NCBI RefSeq assembly: GCF_018130545.1 | Contig: NZ_JAFCKF010000006.1 | Span: 434,001-498,000 of the forward strand | Source of the DNA: Bradyrhizobium tropiciagri | GTDB taxonomy: Bacteria > Pseudomonadota > Alphaproteobacteria > Rhizobiales > Xanthobacteraceae | Direction: 5' to 3' | Length of the DNA stretch: 64,000 bases | Shown here: positions 34,554 through 43,419 of the stretch, piece by piece | How the letters are laid out: each line of letters opens with the position of its first letter | Numbering within the stretch: position 1 is the first letter of the stretch | The notes under the pieces: model-generated | What the model was told of the DNA's origin: nothing | What the model saw: the letters and a program-made list of their open reading frames with translations, nothing else | Databases searched by the model: none | Position numbers and translations under genes: made by a program

Positions 34554-36080
34554 CTACTTCGCGTAGATATCCTTATACGTATCCCGCAAGATATTCTTCT
34601 GCACCTTGCCCATTGCGTTGCGCGGCAATTCGTCGACCACGAAGACGCGCTTGGGCATCTTGAACTTGGCGAGCCGGCCATCGAGCGCCTTCAGCACCGA
34701 GGCTTCGCTGACATCGGCGCCCTTGCTGCAGACGAGGACTGCGGTGACGCCTTCGCCGAAATCGGCATGCGGCACGCCGATCACGGCTGATTCGACCACG
34801 CCGGGCATGGCATCGATCTCGCTCTCGATCTCCTTCGGGTAGACATTGAAGCCGCCGGAAATCACGAGATCCTTGCCGCGGCCGAGGATGTGGACGTAGC
34901 CCTTGTCGTCGATCTTGCCGAGGTCGCCGGTGATGAAGAAGCCGTCGCCGCGGAATTCGGCCTTGGTCTTCTCCGGCATCCGCCAGTAGCCCTGGAACAC
35001 GTTGGGGCCCTTGACCTCGATCATGCCGATCGTCTCGCGCGCGAGCTCCTTGCCGGTCTCGGGATCGGTGACCCGCACCGTCACGCCGGGCAGCGCGAAG
35101 CCGACTGCACCGGGCACCCGGTCGCCGTCATAGGGGTTCGAGGTGTTCATGTTGGTTTCGGTCATGCCGTAGCGCTCCAGCACGGCGTGGCCGGTGCGAT
35201 CCGACCATTCGCGGTGGGTGTCGGCGAGCAGCGGCGCGGAGCCCGAGATGAACAGCCGCATGTGCTTGGTCGCGTCCTTGTTCAGGCCGGGGTTCTGCAA
35301 CAGGCGGGTGTAGAAGGTCGGCACGCCCATCATCACGGTGGCGCGGGCCATCAGCTTGATGATCACGTCCGGATCGAACTTCGGCAGGAAGATCATCGAG
35401 GCACGCGCGAACAGCGTGACGTTGCTCGCCACGAACAGGCCGTGGGTGTGATAGATCGGCAGCGCGTGGATCAGCACGTCCTTGTCGGTGAAGCGCCAGT
35501 AGTCGACCAGCGAGTACGAGTTCGACGCCAGATTGTCGTGAGACAGCATCGCGCCCTTGGAGCGGCCGGTGGTGCCGGAGGTGTAGAGGATCGCGGCGAG
35601 ATCGTTGTTTGCCCGCGGGACGGTCGTGAATTCCTTCGCAGCCTTGTCGGCGGCCTCGGTCAGCGAGCCCTTTCCGCTGGGATCGAGGGTTTCGACCTTG
35701 GCGCCCACCTTGGCGGCGATCGCCTTGATGCCCTCCAGCTTGGAGGGATCGCAGACCACCAGCGCCGGCTCGGCATCTGATATGAAGTATTCGAGCTCGT
35801 TCAGCGTATAGGCGGTGTTGAGCGGCAAATAGACACCGCCAGCGCGCACGGTGGCGAGATACAGCACCAGCGCCGAGACCGATTTCTCGGTTTGCGCCGC
35901 GACGCGGTCGCCCGGCTTGACGCCGCGCTCAACCAGCACATTCGCGATCTGGCCCGCCCGCGCGATCAAATCGCCATAGGTGATGCGGCTGCCGTCGAGC
36001 TGCTCGATCGCGAGCCGGTTGGGGTCGTCGAGGCCGTCGAACAGGCGGGAAAACAGGTTGGCGTTGGTGGTCGTGTTCAT
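34554..36080 (-). CDS. matB: Malonyl-CoA synthetase
   Basis: A 508-residue adenylate-forming ligase that makes malonyl-CoA from malonate, ATP and CoA. The P-loop ILYTSGTTGRSKGA (about residues 164-177) and the motif TGDLGKIDDKGYVHILGRGKD are intact, as is the acylation-site Lys in MGKVQKN near the C-terminus. The overall sequence, including LIHALPIYHTHGLFVASN and VERYGMTETNMNTSNPYDGDR-like segments, reads like MatB of Rhodopseudomonas palustris. No matA decarboxylase or matC carrier is adjacent. It is divergent from an SDR gene with 86 nt between. Confidence 0.9.
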   Translation of the reverse strand: MNTTTNANLFSRLFDGLDDPNRLAIEQLDGSRITYGDLIARAGQIANVLVERGVKPGDRVAAQTEKSVSALVLYLATVRAGGVYLPLNTAYTLNELEYFISDAEPALVVCDPSKLEGIKAIAAKVGAKVETLDPSGKGSLTEAADKAAKEFTTVPRANNDLAAILYTSGTTGRSKGAMLSHDNLASNSYSLVDYWRFTDKDVLIHALPIYHTHGLFVASNVTLFARASMIFLPKFDPDVIIKLMARATVMMGVPTFYTRLLQNPGLNKDATKHMRLFISGSAPLLADTHREWSDRTGHAVLERYGMTETNMNTSNPYDGDRVPGAVGFALPGVTVRVTDPETGKELARETIGMIEVKGPNVFQGYWRMPEKTKAEFRGDGFFITGDLGKIDDKGYVHILGRGKDLVISGGFNVYPKEIESEIDAMPGVVESAVIGVPHADFGEGVTAVLVCSKGADVSEASVLKALDGRLAKFKMPKRVFVVDELPRNAMGKVQKNILRDTYKDIYAK

Positions 36081-36166
36081 GCAACATCCCCTAAGGGGCG
36101 AAAGGGCCGGAAGGTTCTGGCTGGATTAGCAAAAACGCCCTTCGAAAAGCAACGGAGACAGTTTGC

Positions 36167-36928
36167 ATGACAAATAATGGGAAACGCGTGGCCTGGGTCA
36201 CCGGCGGCGGCACCGGAATCGGTGAATCCGGGGCGGAATTCCTGGCGGCGGACGGCTGGACGGTGGTGGTCTCCGGCCGCCGCAAGGAAGAGCTCGACCG
36301 CGTGGTGGCCAACATCGCCAAAAAGGGCGGCAAGGCCGAAGCGATCGCGCTCGACGTCAGCAGCAAGGCCGACGTCAACAAGGCCGCCGAGGCGATCGTC
36401 GCCAAACACGGCCGCATCGACCTCCTGGTCAACAGCGCCGGCATCAACGTGCCGAAGCGCAGCTGGGCCGACATGGAACTGGAAGGCTGGGACAAGCTGG
36501 TCGAGGTCAACCTCAACGGCGTGCTGTATTGCATGCGCGCGGTGCTGCCGACGATGCGCAAGCAGCAGGACGGCTGCATCATCAACGTCGCCTCCTGGGC
36601 GGGCCGCCACGTCTCCAAGATGCCCGGCCCGGCCTACACCACCACCAAGCACGCAGTGCTGGCGCTGACCCATTCCTTCAACATGGACGAATGCGTCAAC
36701 GGCCTGCGCGCCTGCTGTCTGTCGCCGGGCGAGGTGGCTACCCCGATCCTGAAGCAGCGGCCGGTGGTGCCGAGCGAGGCCGAGCAGGCCAGGATGCTGC
36801 AGCCCGAGGATTGCGGCCGCACCATCGCCTTCGTCGCCAGCATGCCGGCGCGGGTCTGCATGAACGAGATCCTGATCAGCCCGACCCACAACCGCGGCTT
36901 TATTCAGACGCCGGCGAACCGGGATTAA
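36167..36928 (+). CDS. SDR family oxidoreductase
   Basis: A 253-residue classical short-chain dehydrogenase. The cofactor motif is TGGGTGIG (about residues 12-19), NSAG is conserved, and the catalytic site has Ser in NVASWAG plus Tyr157 and Lys161 (YTTTK). No charged residue after beta-2 decisively selects NADP, although SGRRKEEL suggests NADP binding through the Arg pair. The substrate is unknown. It may share a promoter region with the divergent matB. Confidence 0.9.
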   Translation: MTNNGKRVAWVTGGGTGIGESGAEFLAADGWTVVVSGRRKEELDRVVANIAKKGGKAEAIALDVSSKADVNKAAEAIVAKHGRIDLLVNSAGINVPKRSWADMELEGWDKLVEVNLNGVLYCMRAVLPTMRKQQDGCIINVASWAGRHVSKMPGPAYTTTKHAVLALTHSFNMDECVNGLRACCLSPGEVATPILKQRPVVPSEAEQARMLQPEDCGRTIAFVASMPARVCMNEILISPTHNRGFIQTPANRD

Positions 36929-36944
36929 ATTTAGCCCTCTCAAC

Positions 36945-37078
36945 GGGTCGTCCCTGCGAAAGCAGGGACCCATAACCACCGCTATTGGTTGTCAGCAAAG
37001 GCTGGAGCTACAGCCTTCGCAAAACAGCCATTTGTGGTTATGGGTCCCGGCTCGCGCTTCGCTTGGCCGGGACGACGG
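36945..37078. repeat. Dispersed 'gtcgtccc' inverted repeat, copy 3
   Basis: gtcgtccctgcgaaagcagggacccataaccac on the left and gtggttatgggtcccggctcgcgcttcgcttggccgggacgac on the right in broken match; the right arm contains an extra segment. It separates convergent genes and is expected to form a hairpin in either transcript. Confidence 0.82.
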
Positions 37079-37119
37079 TGTGCCATGAATCCGCGGTCCG
37101 GATTAGCCACCACACCAGA

Positions 37120-38520
37120 TCATTCGCTGATCTCGTTCAGCTCTTTCCCGGAATGCTCCGGCACGAACAGGAAGACGCCGATCGCCATCGCGATCATCAG
37201 CACGGGGATGCAGAGGAACGCCAGCGCGAACGAGCCGGTGTGCTGCTGGAGCGCGATCGAGACGAAGGGAAACAGCACGAAGCCGACGAAATAGGCGATC
37301 GCCCAGACCACGCCGTTGGCAGCGCCGCGGATCCGGGTCGGGAAGATTTCCGCGGTCAGTGTCGTGCTCGGACCCCAGAAGCCGAGGAAGCCGAGGCACC
37401 AGAGCAGCCCGAACGTCCACAGCAGCACGCGGTCCTCGGAATAGACCCAGAGCGTCATGAAGATCGCGCCCTCGATCAGGGTGATGATGAAGGTGCGACG
37501 GCGGCCGATCTTGTCGATCAGCCAGCCGACCAGACAGAGGCCGACGAAGCCGCACAGGCCGTAGAACACGTAGAACAGGCTGTATTCGGTGGTCGACCAA
37601 TGCTTCTCGGTCGAGAGGTACAGCGGCATCCAGGCGCCGACCGTGCCGTAGATGCAGGTCGAGGCGCAGGCCACGAACAACGCGACCAATGTCGAGGGCA
37701 GCACGTCGGGCATGAACACCTGGCGGACGCCGACCGATTTGGCTTTGCCGAACCAGTTACGGTCATCGTCGTTGACCGTGCCGCCGCGCGCCAGCGTCTC
37801 CGCGATGCGCCGCTTGCGGTCCTGCGACCGCACCCAATAGGGCGATTCCGGGCAGGTGGAGCGGATATAGATCGCGAGCAGTGCGATCACGCCGGGCACC
37901 ATCACGGCGATGCGCCAGCCATAGTTGGCGGCGATCAGCCCGGTGATCGCGCCTGCGGAGGTCGCGCCGAGGCACCAGGCCGAGCGGGTGATGCTGATGA
38001 CGCGGCCGCGCAGCCGCGCCGGCCAGGTCTCCGCCACCAGCATCGAGCCCAGCGACCATTCGCCGTTGAGCGCGAAGAACAGCAGTGAGCGCGCGATCAC
38101 GAACACTGCGAAGGTCGGCGATAACGCCGCGACCGGCATCAACAGTGAGAACAGCGCGATATTGACCGCGAGCAGCGTGCGGCGGCCGTAGCGGTCGGCG
38201 AGCCACGGCCAGAAATAGAGCCCGGCGATGCCGACGAACAATGCGATCTGCATGCCGGAGCGATATTCCGGCAGGGTCAGCGCGAATTCCTTGATCACCA
38301 TCGGCGAGATCAGCGCGAAGATCACGCCGTCCATGCCGTCAAAGCCCCAGCCGAGCGCGTTAGCGGTTGCGATGTGCCAATGCGTTTTCGTGAGCTCGGT
38401 GCCGCCGGCGACGGCGCGGTAATTGGCGTATTGCAGGTGTTTCTGCTCGAGCGGACCGACGTCGCTGCCGGCATCGTTCACCGCAGGCGCGACATGGCCA
38501 TCAGCCGTGATGCTGCTCAT
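37120..38520 (-). CDS. MFS transporter
   Basis: A 466-residue major facilitator with 12 predicted helices. MFS motif A-like loops are present: LADRYGRRTLL in the first half and WLIDKIGRRRTF in the second. A large loop with ESPYWVRSQDRKRR follows helix 6, as in metabolite:H+ symporters of the sugar/organic-acid branch. The ATG at 38520 has GGGGAAAG 6 nt upstream, which decides against 38556. The substrate is unknown; no catabolic genes are adjacent. Confidence 0.9.
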   Translation of the reverse strand: MSSITADGHVAPAVNDAGSDVGPLEQKHLQYANYRAVAGGTELTKTHWHIATANALGWGFDGMDGVIFALISPMVIKEFALTLPEYRSGMQIALFVGIAGLYFWPWLADRYGRRTLLAVNIALFSLLMPVAALSPTFAVFVIARSLLFFALNGEWSLGSMLVAETWPARLRGRVISITRSAWCLGATSAGAITGLIAANYGWRIAVMVPGVIALLAIYIRSTCPESPYWVRSQDRKRRIAETLARGGTVNDDDRNWFGKAKSVGVRQVFMPDVLPSTLVALFVACASTCIYGTVGAWMPLYLSTEKHWSTTEYSLFYVFYGLCGFVGLCLVGWLIDKIGRRRTFIITLIEGAIFMTLWVYSEDRVLLWTFGLLWCLGFLGFWGPSTTLTAEIFPTRIRGAANGVVWAIAYFVGFVLFPFVSIALQQHTGSFALAFLCIPVLMIAMAIGVFLFVPEHSGKELNEISE

Positions 38521-38848
38521 GATTGCTTTCCCCACTGCCGCCTGTTGCGAGCCCACGCCGCAATCTCAGGCTGAACCAATCGCGCTATCGCGGCAAGCAA
38601 ATTGCTCGCGGCAGCGCACCCGTCCATTCCGTTCAATGGAATGCGCAATGGATTGCACGAAGCCGCGTGCATACGGAGCGCGCCCCGGCCGGTTTCAGGA
38701 ATCACAAAGAATTATTTCCGGAAACCGCTCCGAAAAACTCCCGTAGCTCGGGCCAACGACGCCGCTTTCATCAACCAACCCGCGCCGTTGTTGCCCCTTC
38801 ATCGCCGGCGCGGATGCGCCGGCTCGATTACCCATCGGGAGACGAACC
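38521..38848. other. Gene-free region between MFS and fasciclin genes
   Basis: These 328 bases separate divergent genes and should contain both promoters. A palindrome TTTCCGGAAA lies at 38715-38724. No reading frame, repeat family or RNA gene was recognised. Confidence 0.45.
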
Positions 38849-39403
38849 ATGTCGAAGCGTATTGCCTATCTCGCTGCCGCCGCCTTCAGCGCCCTCGCGA
38901 TCACCGCCACCGTCGTGGCGCCGGTCCGCGCCGAGGAGAAGACCGTGATGGTCGGTGGCGCGGCGATGTTCCCGTCGAAGAACATCGTCCAGAATGCCGT
39001 CAATTCGAAGGACCACACCACCCTGGTCGCCGCGGTGAAGGCCGCTGGCCTGGTCAGCACGCTGGAAGGCAAGGGCCCGTTCACGGTGTTCGCGCCGACC
39101 AACGCCGCGTTCGGCAAGTTGCCGGCCGGAACCGTCGACAACCTCGTGAAGCCCGAGAACAAGGCGACGCTGACCAAGATCCTCACCTACCATGTGGTGC
39201 CCGGCAAGCTCGAGGCCTCCGACCTTACCGACGGCAAGAAGCTGAAGACCGCCGAGGGCGAGGAACTGACCGTCAAGCACCAGGACGGCAAGATCTGGAT
39301 CGTCGATGCCAAGGGCGGCACCTCGATGGTGACGATCTCGAACGTCAACCAGTCGAACGGCGTCATTCATGTGGTCGACACCGTGCTGATGCCGGCGACG
39401 TAA
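38849..39403 (+). CDS. Secreted fasciclin-domain protein
   Basis: A 184-residue protein with a signal peptide (IAYLAAAAFSALAITATVVAPVRA) and one FAS1 domain: FTVFAPTNAAFGKLPAG (H1 region), LTKILTYHVVPGKLEA, and a C-terminal GVIHVVDTVLMPA (H2). FAS1 domains mediate cell adhesion in eukaryotes, and in rhizobia such proteins (Nex18-type) are linked to symbiosis or stress. A strong terminator follows at 39440-39476, so the gene is a separate unit. The protein is probably periplasmic. Confidence 0.93.
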   Translation: MSKRIAYLAAAAFSALAITATVVAPVRAEEKTVMVGGAAMFPSKNIVQNAVNSKDHTTLVAAVKAAGLVSTLEGKGPFTVFAPTNAAFGKLPAGTVDNLVKPENKATLTKILTYHVVPGKLEASDLTDGKKLKTAEGEELTVKHQDGKIWIVDAKGGTSMVTISNVNQSNGVIHVVDTVLMPAT

Positions 39404-39439
39404 CGCCCGGCGGCCTGATTTAGTCCCTGCGGACTTTCG

Positions 39440-39476
39440 AAATGCGAGCCGGAGCCTCGCCCCGGCTCGCATTTTT
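39440..39476 (+). terminator. Rho-independent terminator of the fasciclin gene
   Basis: AATGCGAGCCGG pairs perfectly with CCGGCTCGCATT around a 9-nt loop and is followed by TTTTG. It lies 37 nt after the stop codon. Confidence 0.9.
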
Positions 39477-39581
39477 GTGACCAGATCGGGTCGCGTATAT
39501 CAAACTGATGAGGCATGCCCCCGTAACGCAACCCCGGTTCCCGGCGTATAAGCCGGTAACGCCCACGAGCAGAGAACTTCC

Positions 39582-40214
39582 ATGACGAGCCTTGCCGTCA
39601 GCGACCACCAGGCAGAGACCGCAACGCCCGCGAAGGTGATCCAGCCGGTGTGGGTACGGATGGTGCACTGGATCAACGCCGTCGCGATGATCCTGATGAT
39701 CATGTCCGGCTGGCAGATCTACAACGCCTCGCCGCTGTTCGGCTTCAGCTTCTCCTCGAACATCACGCTGGGCGGCTGGCTTGGCGGCGCGCTGCTCTGG
39801 CACTTTGCCGCGATGTGGCTGCTGATGGTCAATGGTCTGATCTATCTGGCGCTCGGTTTCGCCACCGGCCGCTTCCGCAGGAAGCTGCTGCCGATCACGC
39901 CGTCGGGCGTGATTTCCGACACCAGGGCGGCGCTGACCTTCAAGCTGTCACATGACGATCTCAGCAAATACAATTCGGTGCAGAAGCTGCTCTATACCGG
40001 CATCATCATCGTCGGCGTCGTGATCGTGCTGTCCGGCCTGTCGATGTGGAAGCCGGTGCAATTGCACTGGCTGGTGTCGCTGTTCGGCGGCTACGACATC
40101 GCCCGCTATGTCCACTTCACCTGCATGGCGCTGATCGTTGCCTTCCTGGTGATCCATGTCGCGCTCGCGCTGCTGGTGCCGAAGAGCCTGCGCGCCATGA
40201 TCATCGGGCGCTGA
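39582..40214 (+). CDS. Cytochrome b561-type membrane protein (partner of the molybdoenzyme)
   Basis: A 210-residue integral membrane cytochrome b with about four or five helices. Candidate heme ligands are His in RMVHWINAVAMILMI, His in LLWHFAAMWLLMVN, and His residues in ARYVHFTCMALIVAFLVIHVALAL. The gene ends 11 nt before the molybdopterin oxidoreductase, so the two probably form one electron-transfer complex with the membrane subunit supplying or accepting electrons. It belongs to the cytochrome b/b6-type DUF4405-like group rather than to MsrQ. Confidence 0.88.
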   Translation: MTSLAVSDHQAETATPAKVIQPVWVRMVHWINAVAMILMIMSGWQIYNASPLFGFSFSSNITLGGWLGGALLWHFAAMWLLMVNGLIYLALGFATGRFRRKLLPITPSGVISDTRAALTFKLSHDDLSKYNSVQKLLYTGIIIVGVVIVLSGLSMWKPVQLHWLVSLFGGYDIARYVHFTCMALIVAFLVIHVALALLVPKSLRAMIIGR

Positions 40215-40225
40215 GGGAGAATAAA

Positions 40226-41011
40226 ATGGGTCGTCTCCGCAAGCTCCTGATCCCCGGCGTCGACAAGAAGCTGCTCGTGCGTGATGCGGTGAAGACGATG
40301 CCGGAGCTGACGCGCCGCCGCTTCATCACGGCGGGCACCAGCCTCGGCGCGCTGACGTTGTTGACCGGCTGCGACGTGGTCGATTCGTCCTCGGCTGAGG
40401 AACTGCTGAAGCATGTCTCGAAGTTCAACGACGCGGTGCAGGCCTGGATGTTCAATCCGGATGCGCTGGCGCCGACCTTTCCCGAGAGCATGATCACCAA
40501 GCCGTTTCCGTTCAACGCCTATTACGATCTCGACGATGCGCCGGAGATCGCGGGCGCGGACTGGAAGCTCGAGGTGCGCGGGCTCGTCGAGAACAAGAAG
40601 CCGTGGACGCTCGACGAATTGTACAAGCTGCCGCAGGTCAAGCAGGTGACGCGCCACATCTGCGTCGAGGGCTGGAGCGCGATCGGCAGCTGGACTGGCA
40701 CGCCGTTGCGCGATTTCCTCAAGCTGGTCGGTGCCGACACCCGCGCCAAATATGTCTGGTTCCAGTGCGCCGACAAGGACGGCTACAACTCGCCGCTAGA
40801 CATGCGCACCGCGCTGCATCCGCAGACCCAGATGACTTTCAAATTCGGCGACGAAATCCTGCCGCGCGCCTATGGCTTTCCGATGAAGATCCGGGTGCCC
40901 ACAAAGCTCGGGTTCAAGAACCCGAAATACGTGCTCTCGATGGAAGTCACCAACGACTACAAGGGCGGTTACTGGGAAGACCAGGGGTATAATTCGTTTA
41001 GTGGAAGCTAG
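40226..41011 (+). CDS. Molybdopterin-dependent oxidoreductase, Tat-exported
   Basis: A 261-residue sulfite-oxidase-fold protein. The N-terminus carries a Tat signal (ELTRRRFITAGTSLGALTLL) ending in LLTGC, which also fits a lipobox. The Mo-ligand Cys is in RHICVEGWSAIGSW (about residue 150), the usual YedY/SuoX position. The typical segments WFQCADKDGYNSPLDM and GFPMKIRVPTKLGFK are intact. It should act in the periplasm with the cytochrome b encoded just upstream. The physiological substrate is not known; it is not a clear MsrP. Confidence 0.9.
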   Translation: MGRLRKLLIPGVDKKLLVRDAVKTMPELTRRRFITAGTSLGALTLLTGCDVVDSSSAEELLKHVSKFNDAVQAWMFNPDALAPTFPESMITKPFPFNAYYDLDDAPEIAGADWKLEVRGLVENKKPWTLDELYKLPQVKQVTRHICVEGWSAIGSWTGTPLRDFLKLVGADTRAKYVWFQCADKDGYNSPLDMRTALHPQTQMTFKFGDEILPRAYGFPMKIRVPTKLGFKNPKYVLSMEVTNDYKGGYWEDQGYNSFSGS

Positions 41012-41017
41012 TCTGCT

Positions 41018-41137
41018 GTCGTCCCGGCGAAAGCCGGGACCCATGCTCCGCGGCCAAGGAAATAGGCAGGCGGGGAGATGCTTCCTTCTATCACAACCAC
41101 CTGTGGTTATGGGTCCCGGCTTTCGCCGGGACGACAG
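41018..41137. repeat. Dispersed 'gtcgtcccgg' inverted repeat, copy 4
   Basis: gtcgtcccggcgaaagccggga on the left is nearly complementary to tcccggctttcgccgggacgac on the right, with ccacctgtggttatggg inside. It fills the short gap between convergent genes and likely acts as a two-way terminator. Confidence 0.85.
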
Positions 41138-41139
41138 GG

Positions 41140-42318
41140 CTACGGCCCGACCTTCCTCTGAAACGCCGACAGCACCGCCCCCAGCACGAGCATTGCGGCA
41201 GAGACGTTCAACGCAAACGACAGGCTGCCGACCGCGTCGGTGATGGCACCGACCACGATCGGTCCGAGCGTCTGGCCGATGCCGAAGGCGATGGTCATCG
41301 CGGCGATCGCGGTTGGCCAGGCTTCCGGCGGGTAGTTGAGGCGCACGAAGGCGGTGGTCGAGCCGACCACGGCGAAGAACGCGACGCCGAACACCAGCGC
41401 GGAGATCGCCAGCAACAGCGGCGAATGCCCGAAGATCGGCAGCGCCGCGCCGAGTGCGTTGACGCCGAGGATGATGGTGGTGGCGAGCCCGCCGCGGTCG
41501 AGCGCCAGCACCCGCCGCCAGACCCATGGTGTGACGAAGGCGCTGACGCCGATCAGGCTCCAGAACGCGCTCTGTGCCACCGCCCCGCCGCCGCCGTCGC
41601 GGACATAGGCGATCATGAAGGTCATGTAGGCGATGTAGCCGGCGCCGAACAGGAAGTAGGCGGCGAGATAGATCAGGACCGGCATCACGGCGAATTTGGT
41701 CCGCACGATGCCGCCGGCGATCGCATCGGCGTGCAATGGCGCAAGCCACAACGGCACGATCATGATCGCGGAGAGCAGCGTCATCGCCCACCACACGATC
41801 CACCATGAGCCGGCGCCAAAACCCTGCAGCACGAACGGCGCGATCAGGCCGGATGCCAGGATGCCGACGCCCGGTCCGGCATAGAACAGGCTGAGCAGGA
41901 AGTTGGCGCGTTCCGGCCGCGACTGCGCGATGGCTGCCGCCAGCGCGCCACCGCCGACGAAGCCGATCGCGGCGGCGAAGCCGACCAGCAGGCGGGCAAA
42001 GCTCAGCACGGCGAAATTGCCCGAGATGGCGCACAGCGCCAGCGACAGCGCGCAGGCCACCGTCGACCAGCGCACCGATGCGGCGAGCCCGAAGCGCTGG
42101 ATCAGGCGCGAGGCGAACAGCGCGCCGACCAGATAGCCGGCGGCATTGATCGTGTTCATGAAGCCGGCGGCCGAATAGGACCACGCCAGCTGGTCACGCA
42201 TATCAGGCAGCACCAGCGAATAGGCGAAACGGCCGATGCCGAGACCGACGGTCGGTGCAAGCGACAGAATCAGGATCAGCCGCGCGGGATGCGGGTACGA
42301 CGGGGAGGGGGCTCTCAC
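41140..42318 (-). CDS. YbfB/YjiJ family MFS transporter
   Basis: A 392-residue 12-helix transporter. The N-terminus (LSLAPTVGLGIGRFAYSLVLPDMRDQLAWSYSAAGFMNTINAAGYLVGAL) is diagnostic of the YbfB/YjiJ family. The start is a GTG at 42318 with GGAG 6 nt upstream. The family's substrates are poorly characterised. It lies 89 nt downstream of the EamA transporter gene in the same direction; the two may be cotranscribed, although they belong to different families. Confidence 0.9.
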   Translation of the reverse strand: MRAPSPSYPHPARLILILSLAPTVGLGIGRFAYSLVLPDMRDQLAWSYSAAGFMNTINAAGYLVGALFASRLIQRFGLAASVRWSTVACALSLALCAISGNFAVLSFARLLVGFAAAIGFVGGGALAAAIAQSRPERANFLLSLFYAGPGVGILASGLIAPFVLQGFGAGSWWIVWWAMTLLSAIMIVPLWLAPLHADAIAGGIVRTKFAVMPVLIYLAAYFLFGAGYIAYMTFMIAYVRDGGGGAVAQSAFWSLIGVSAFVTPWVWRRVLALDRGGLATTIILGVNALGAALPIFGHSPLLLAISALVFGVAFFAVVGSTTAFVRLNYPPEAWPTAIAAMTIAFGIGQTLGPIVVGAITDAVGSLSFALNVSAAMLVLGAVLSAFQRKVGP

Positions 42319-42407
42319 AATTCACTCCGGCAATGCAGCCATTGTGGCAGGCCGCGGCGGTCCTGCCCAGCGCCGGAGGCAGCAACACTGTCTTGCGTAT
42401 TGGGCAA

Positions 42408-43322
42408 TCAGGCGATCAGGACCAGCGCGACGCCGGCGACGGTCAGCAGGGTTCCGGCGATGATCCGCGCCGTGATCTCGACATGCTTGAGCATGACGGC
42501 GCTCATCGCCACCGTGACCAGCGGGTAGATCGCGGCGAGCGGCGCCACCAGCGTGATCGGGCCATTGCGGACCGCGGCGAACAGGCTGAGCGCGCTGAGC
42601 CCGTTGCTGATTCCTGTGAGCATGAACCAGAACCGGCCCTCACGCGGCGCCTGCACCAGGAAGCTGCCCTTGCGGATCCGCTGCACGGTCAACACCACCA
42701 GCGAGGACATGACATAGCCGACCAGGCAGGCCCATAGCGGGCTCGGCCAGATCGCGAGCCCGAGCTTGGCGATCGGCGGCACGATGCCGCGCACCAGGGC
42801 GCTTGTGAGCGGCAGCAGCAGAGCCCAGCTGCGCCAATGCCCGAGGTCGCGCGGCCGGGTCACCGTGATGATGGCCGCGCCCGCCACCGCGACGACGAGG
42901 CCCAAGAGCTGCTGCGGCAGCAGCGGCTCGTGCAGCAGCAGCACCGCGGCGGTGACCGCGAACAGCGGCGCCAGATTGCCGAGCGTGGAGGTGATGACCG
43001 GCCCGAGCGCCCGGTTCGAGGCGAAGGTCAGGAGCGTCAGCGAGGCCGGGAAGAACAGGCCGATCGCCATGAAGATCGGCAAAGCGCGCCAGACCACCGG
43101 CTCGCCGTGCAGGATCAGCGGCGACAGCAGCAGGAACAGCAGGGTGAAGCTGGGCACGCTGATCGCGGCGCCCGACAGCGGCTCGACGGTGCGCAGCCCA
43201 AGTTGCGCCAGCACCACCCCGGCACCGAGGAAAATGGCCGAGGCGAAGGCGTAGACGATGGCAGCGGTCATGAGGTCCGTCTTGTTGGCTTCTTGAGGCG
43301 CGGTTGGCTCGTTCCGGGCCAT
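42408..43322 (-). CDS. EamA family (DMT superfamily) transporter
   Basis: A 304-residue protein with ten helices in two EamA repeats; the first runs from [24 protein letters not shown] to [16 protein letters not shown], and the second from [17 protein letters not shown] to [20 protein letters not shown] proteins export amino acids or other metabolites. The ATG at 43322 is used; a later ATG at 43271 would omit a short hydrophilic leader. It is divergent from leuB (97 nt), so a link to branched-chain amino acid export is possible but unproven. Confidence 0.88.
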   Translation of the reverse strand: MARNEPTAPQEANKTDLMTAAIVYAFASAIFLGAGVVLAQLGLRTVEPLSGAAISVPSFTLLFLLLSPLILHGEPVVWRALPIFMAIGLFFPASLTLLTFASNRALGPVITSTLGNLAPLFAVTAAVLLLHEPLLPQQLLGLVVAVAGAAIITVTRPRDLGHWRSWALLLPLTSALVRGIVPPIAKLGLAIWPSPLWACLVGYVMSSLVVLTVQRIRKGSFLVQAPREGRFWFMLTGISNGLSALSLFAAVRNGPITLVAPLAAIYPLVTVAMSAVMLKHVEITARIIAGTLLTVAGVALVLIA

Positions 43323-43419
43323 TTTGGCCCCGCGAAGGGTGCCTTGCCAATCGGTGCGGGGCGTTTTAGCACTCGCGCCAGACGATGACGGGCATGCCCG
43401 ATTGAATGAGGTAACGACC

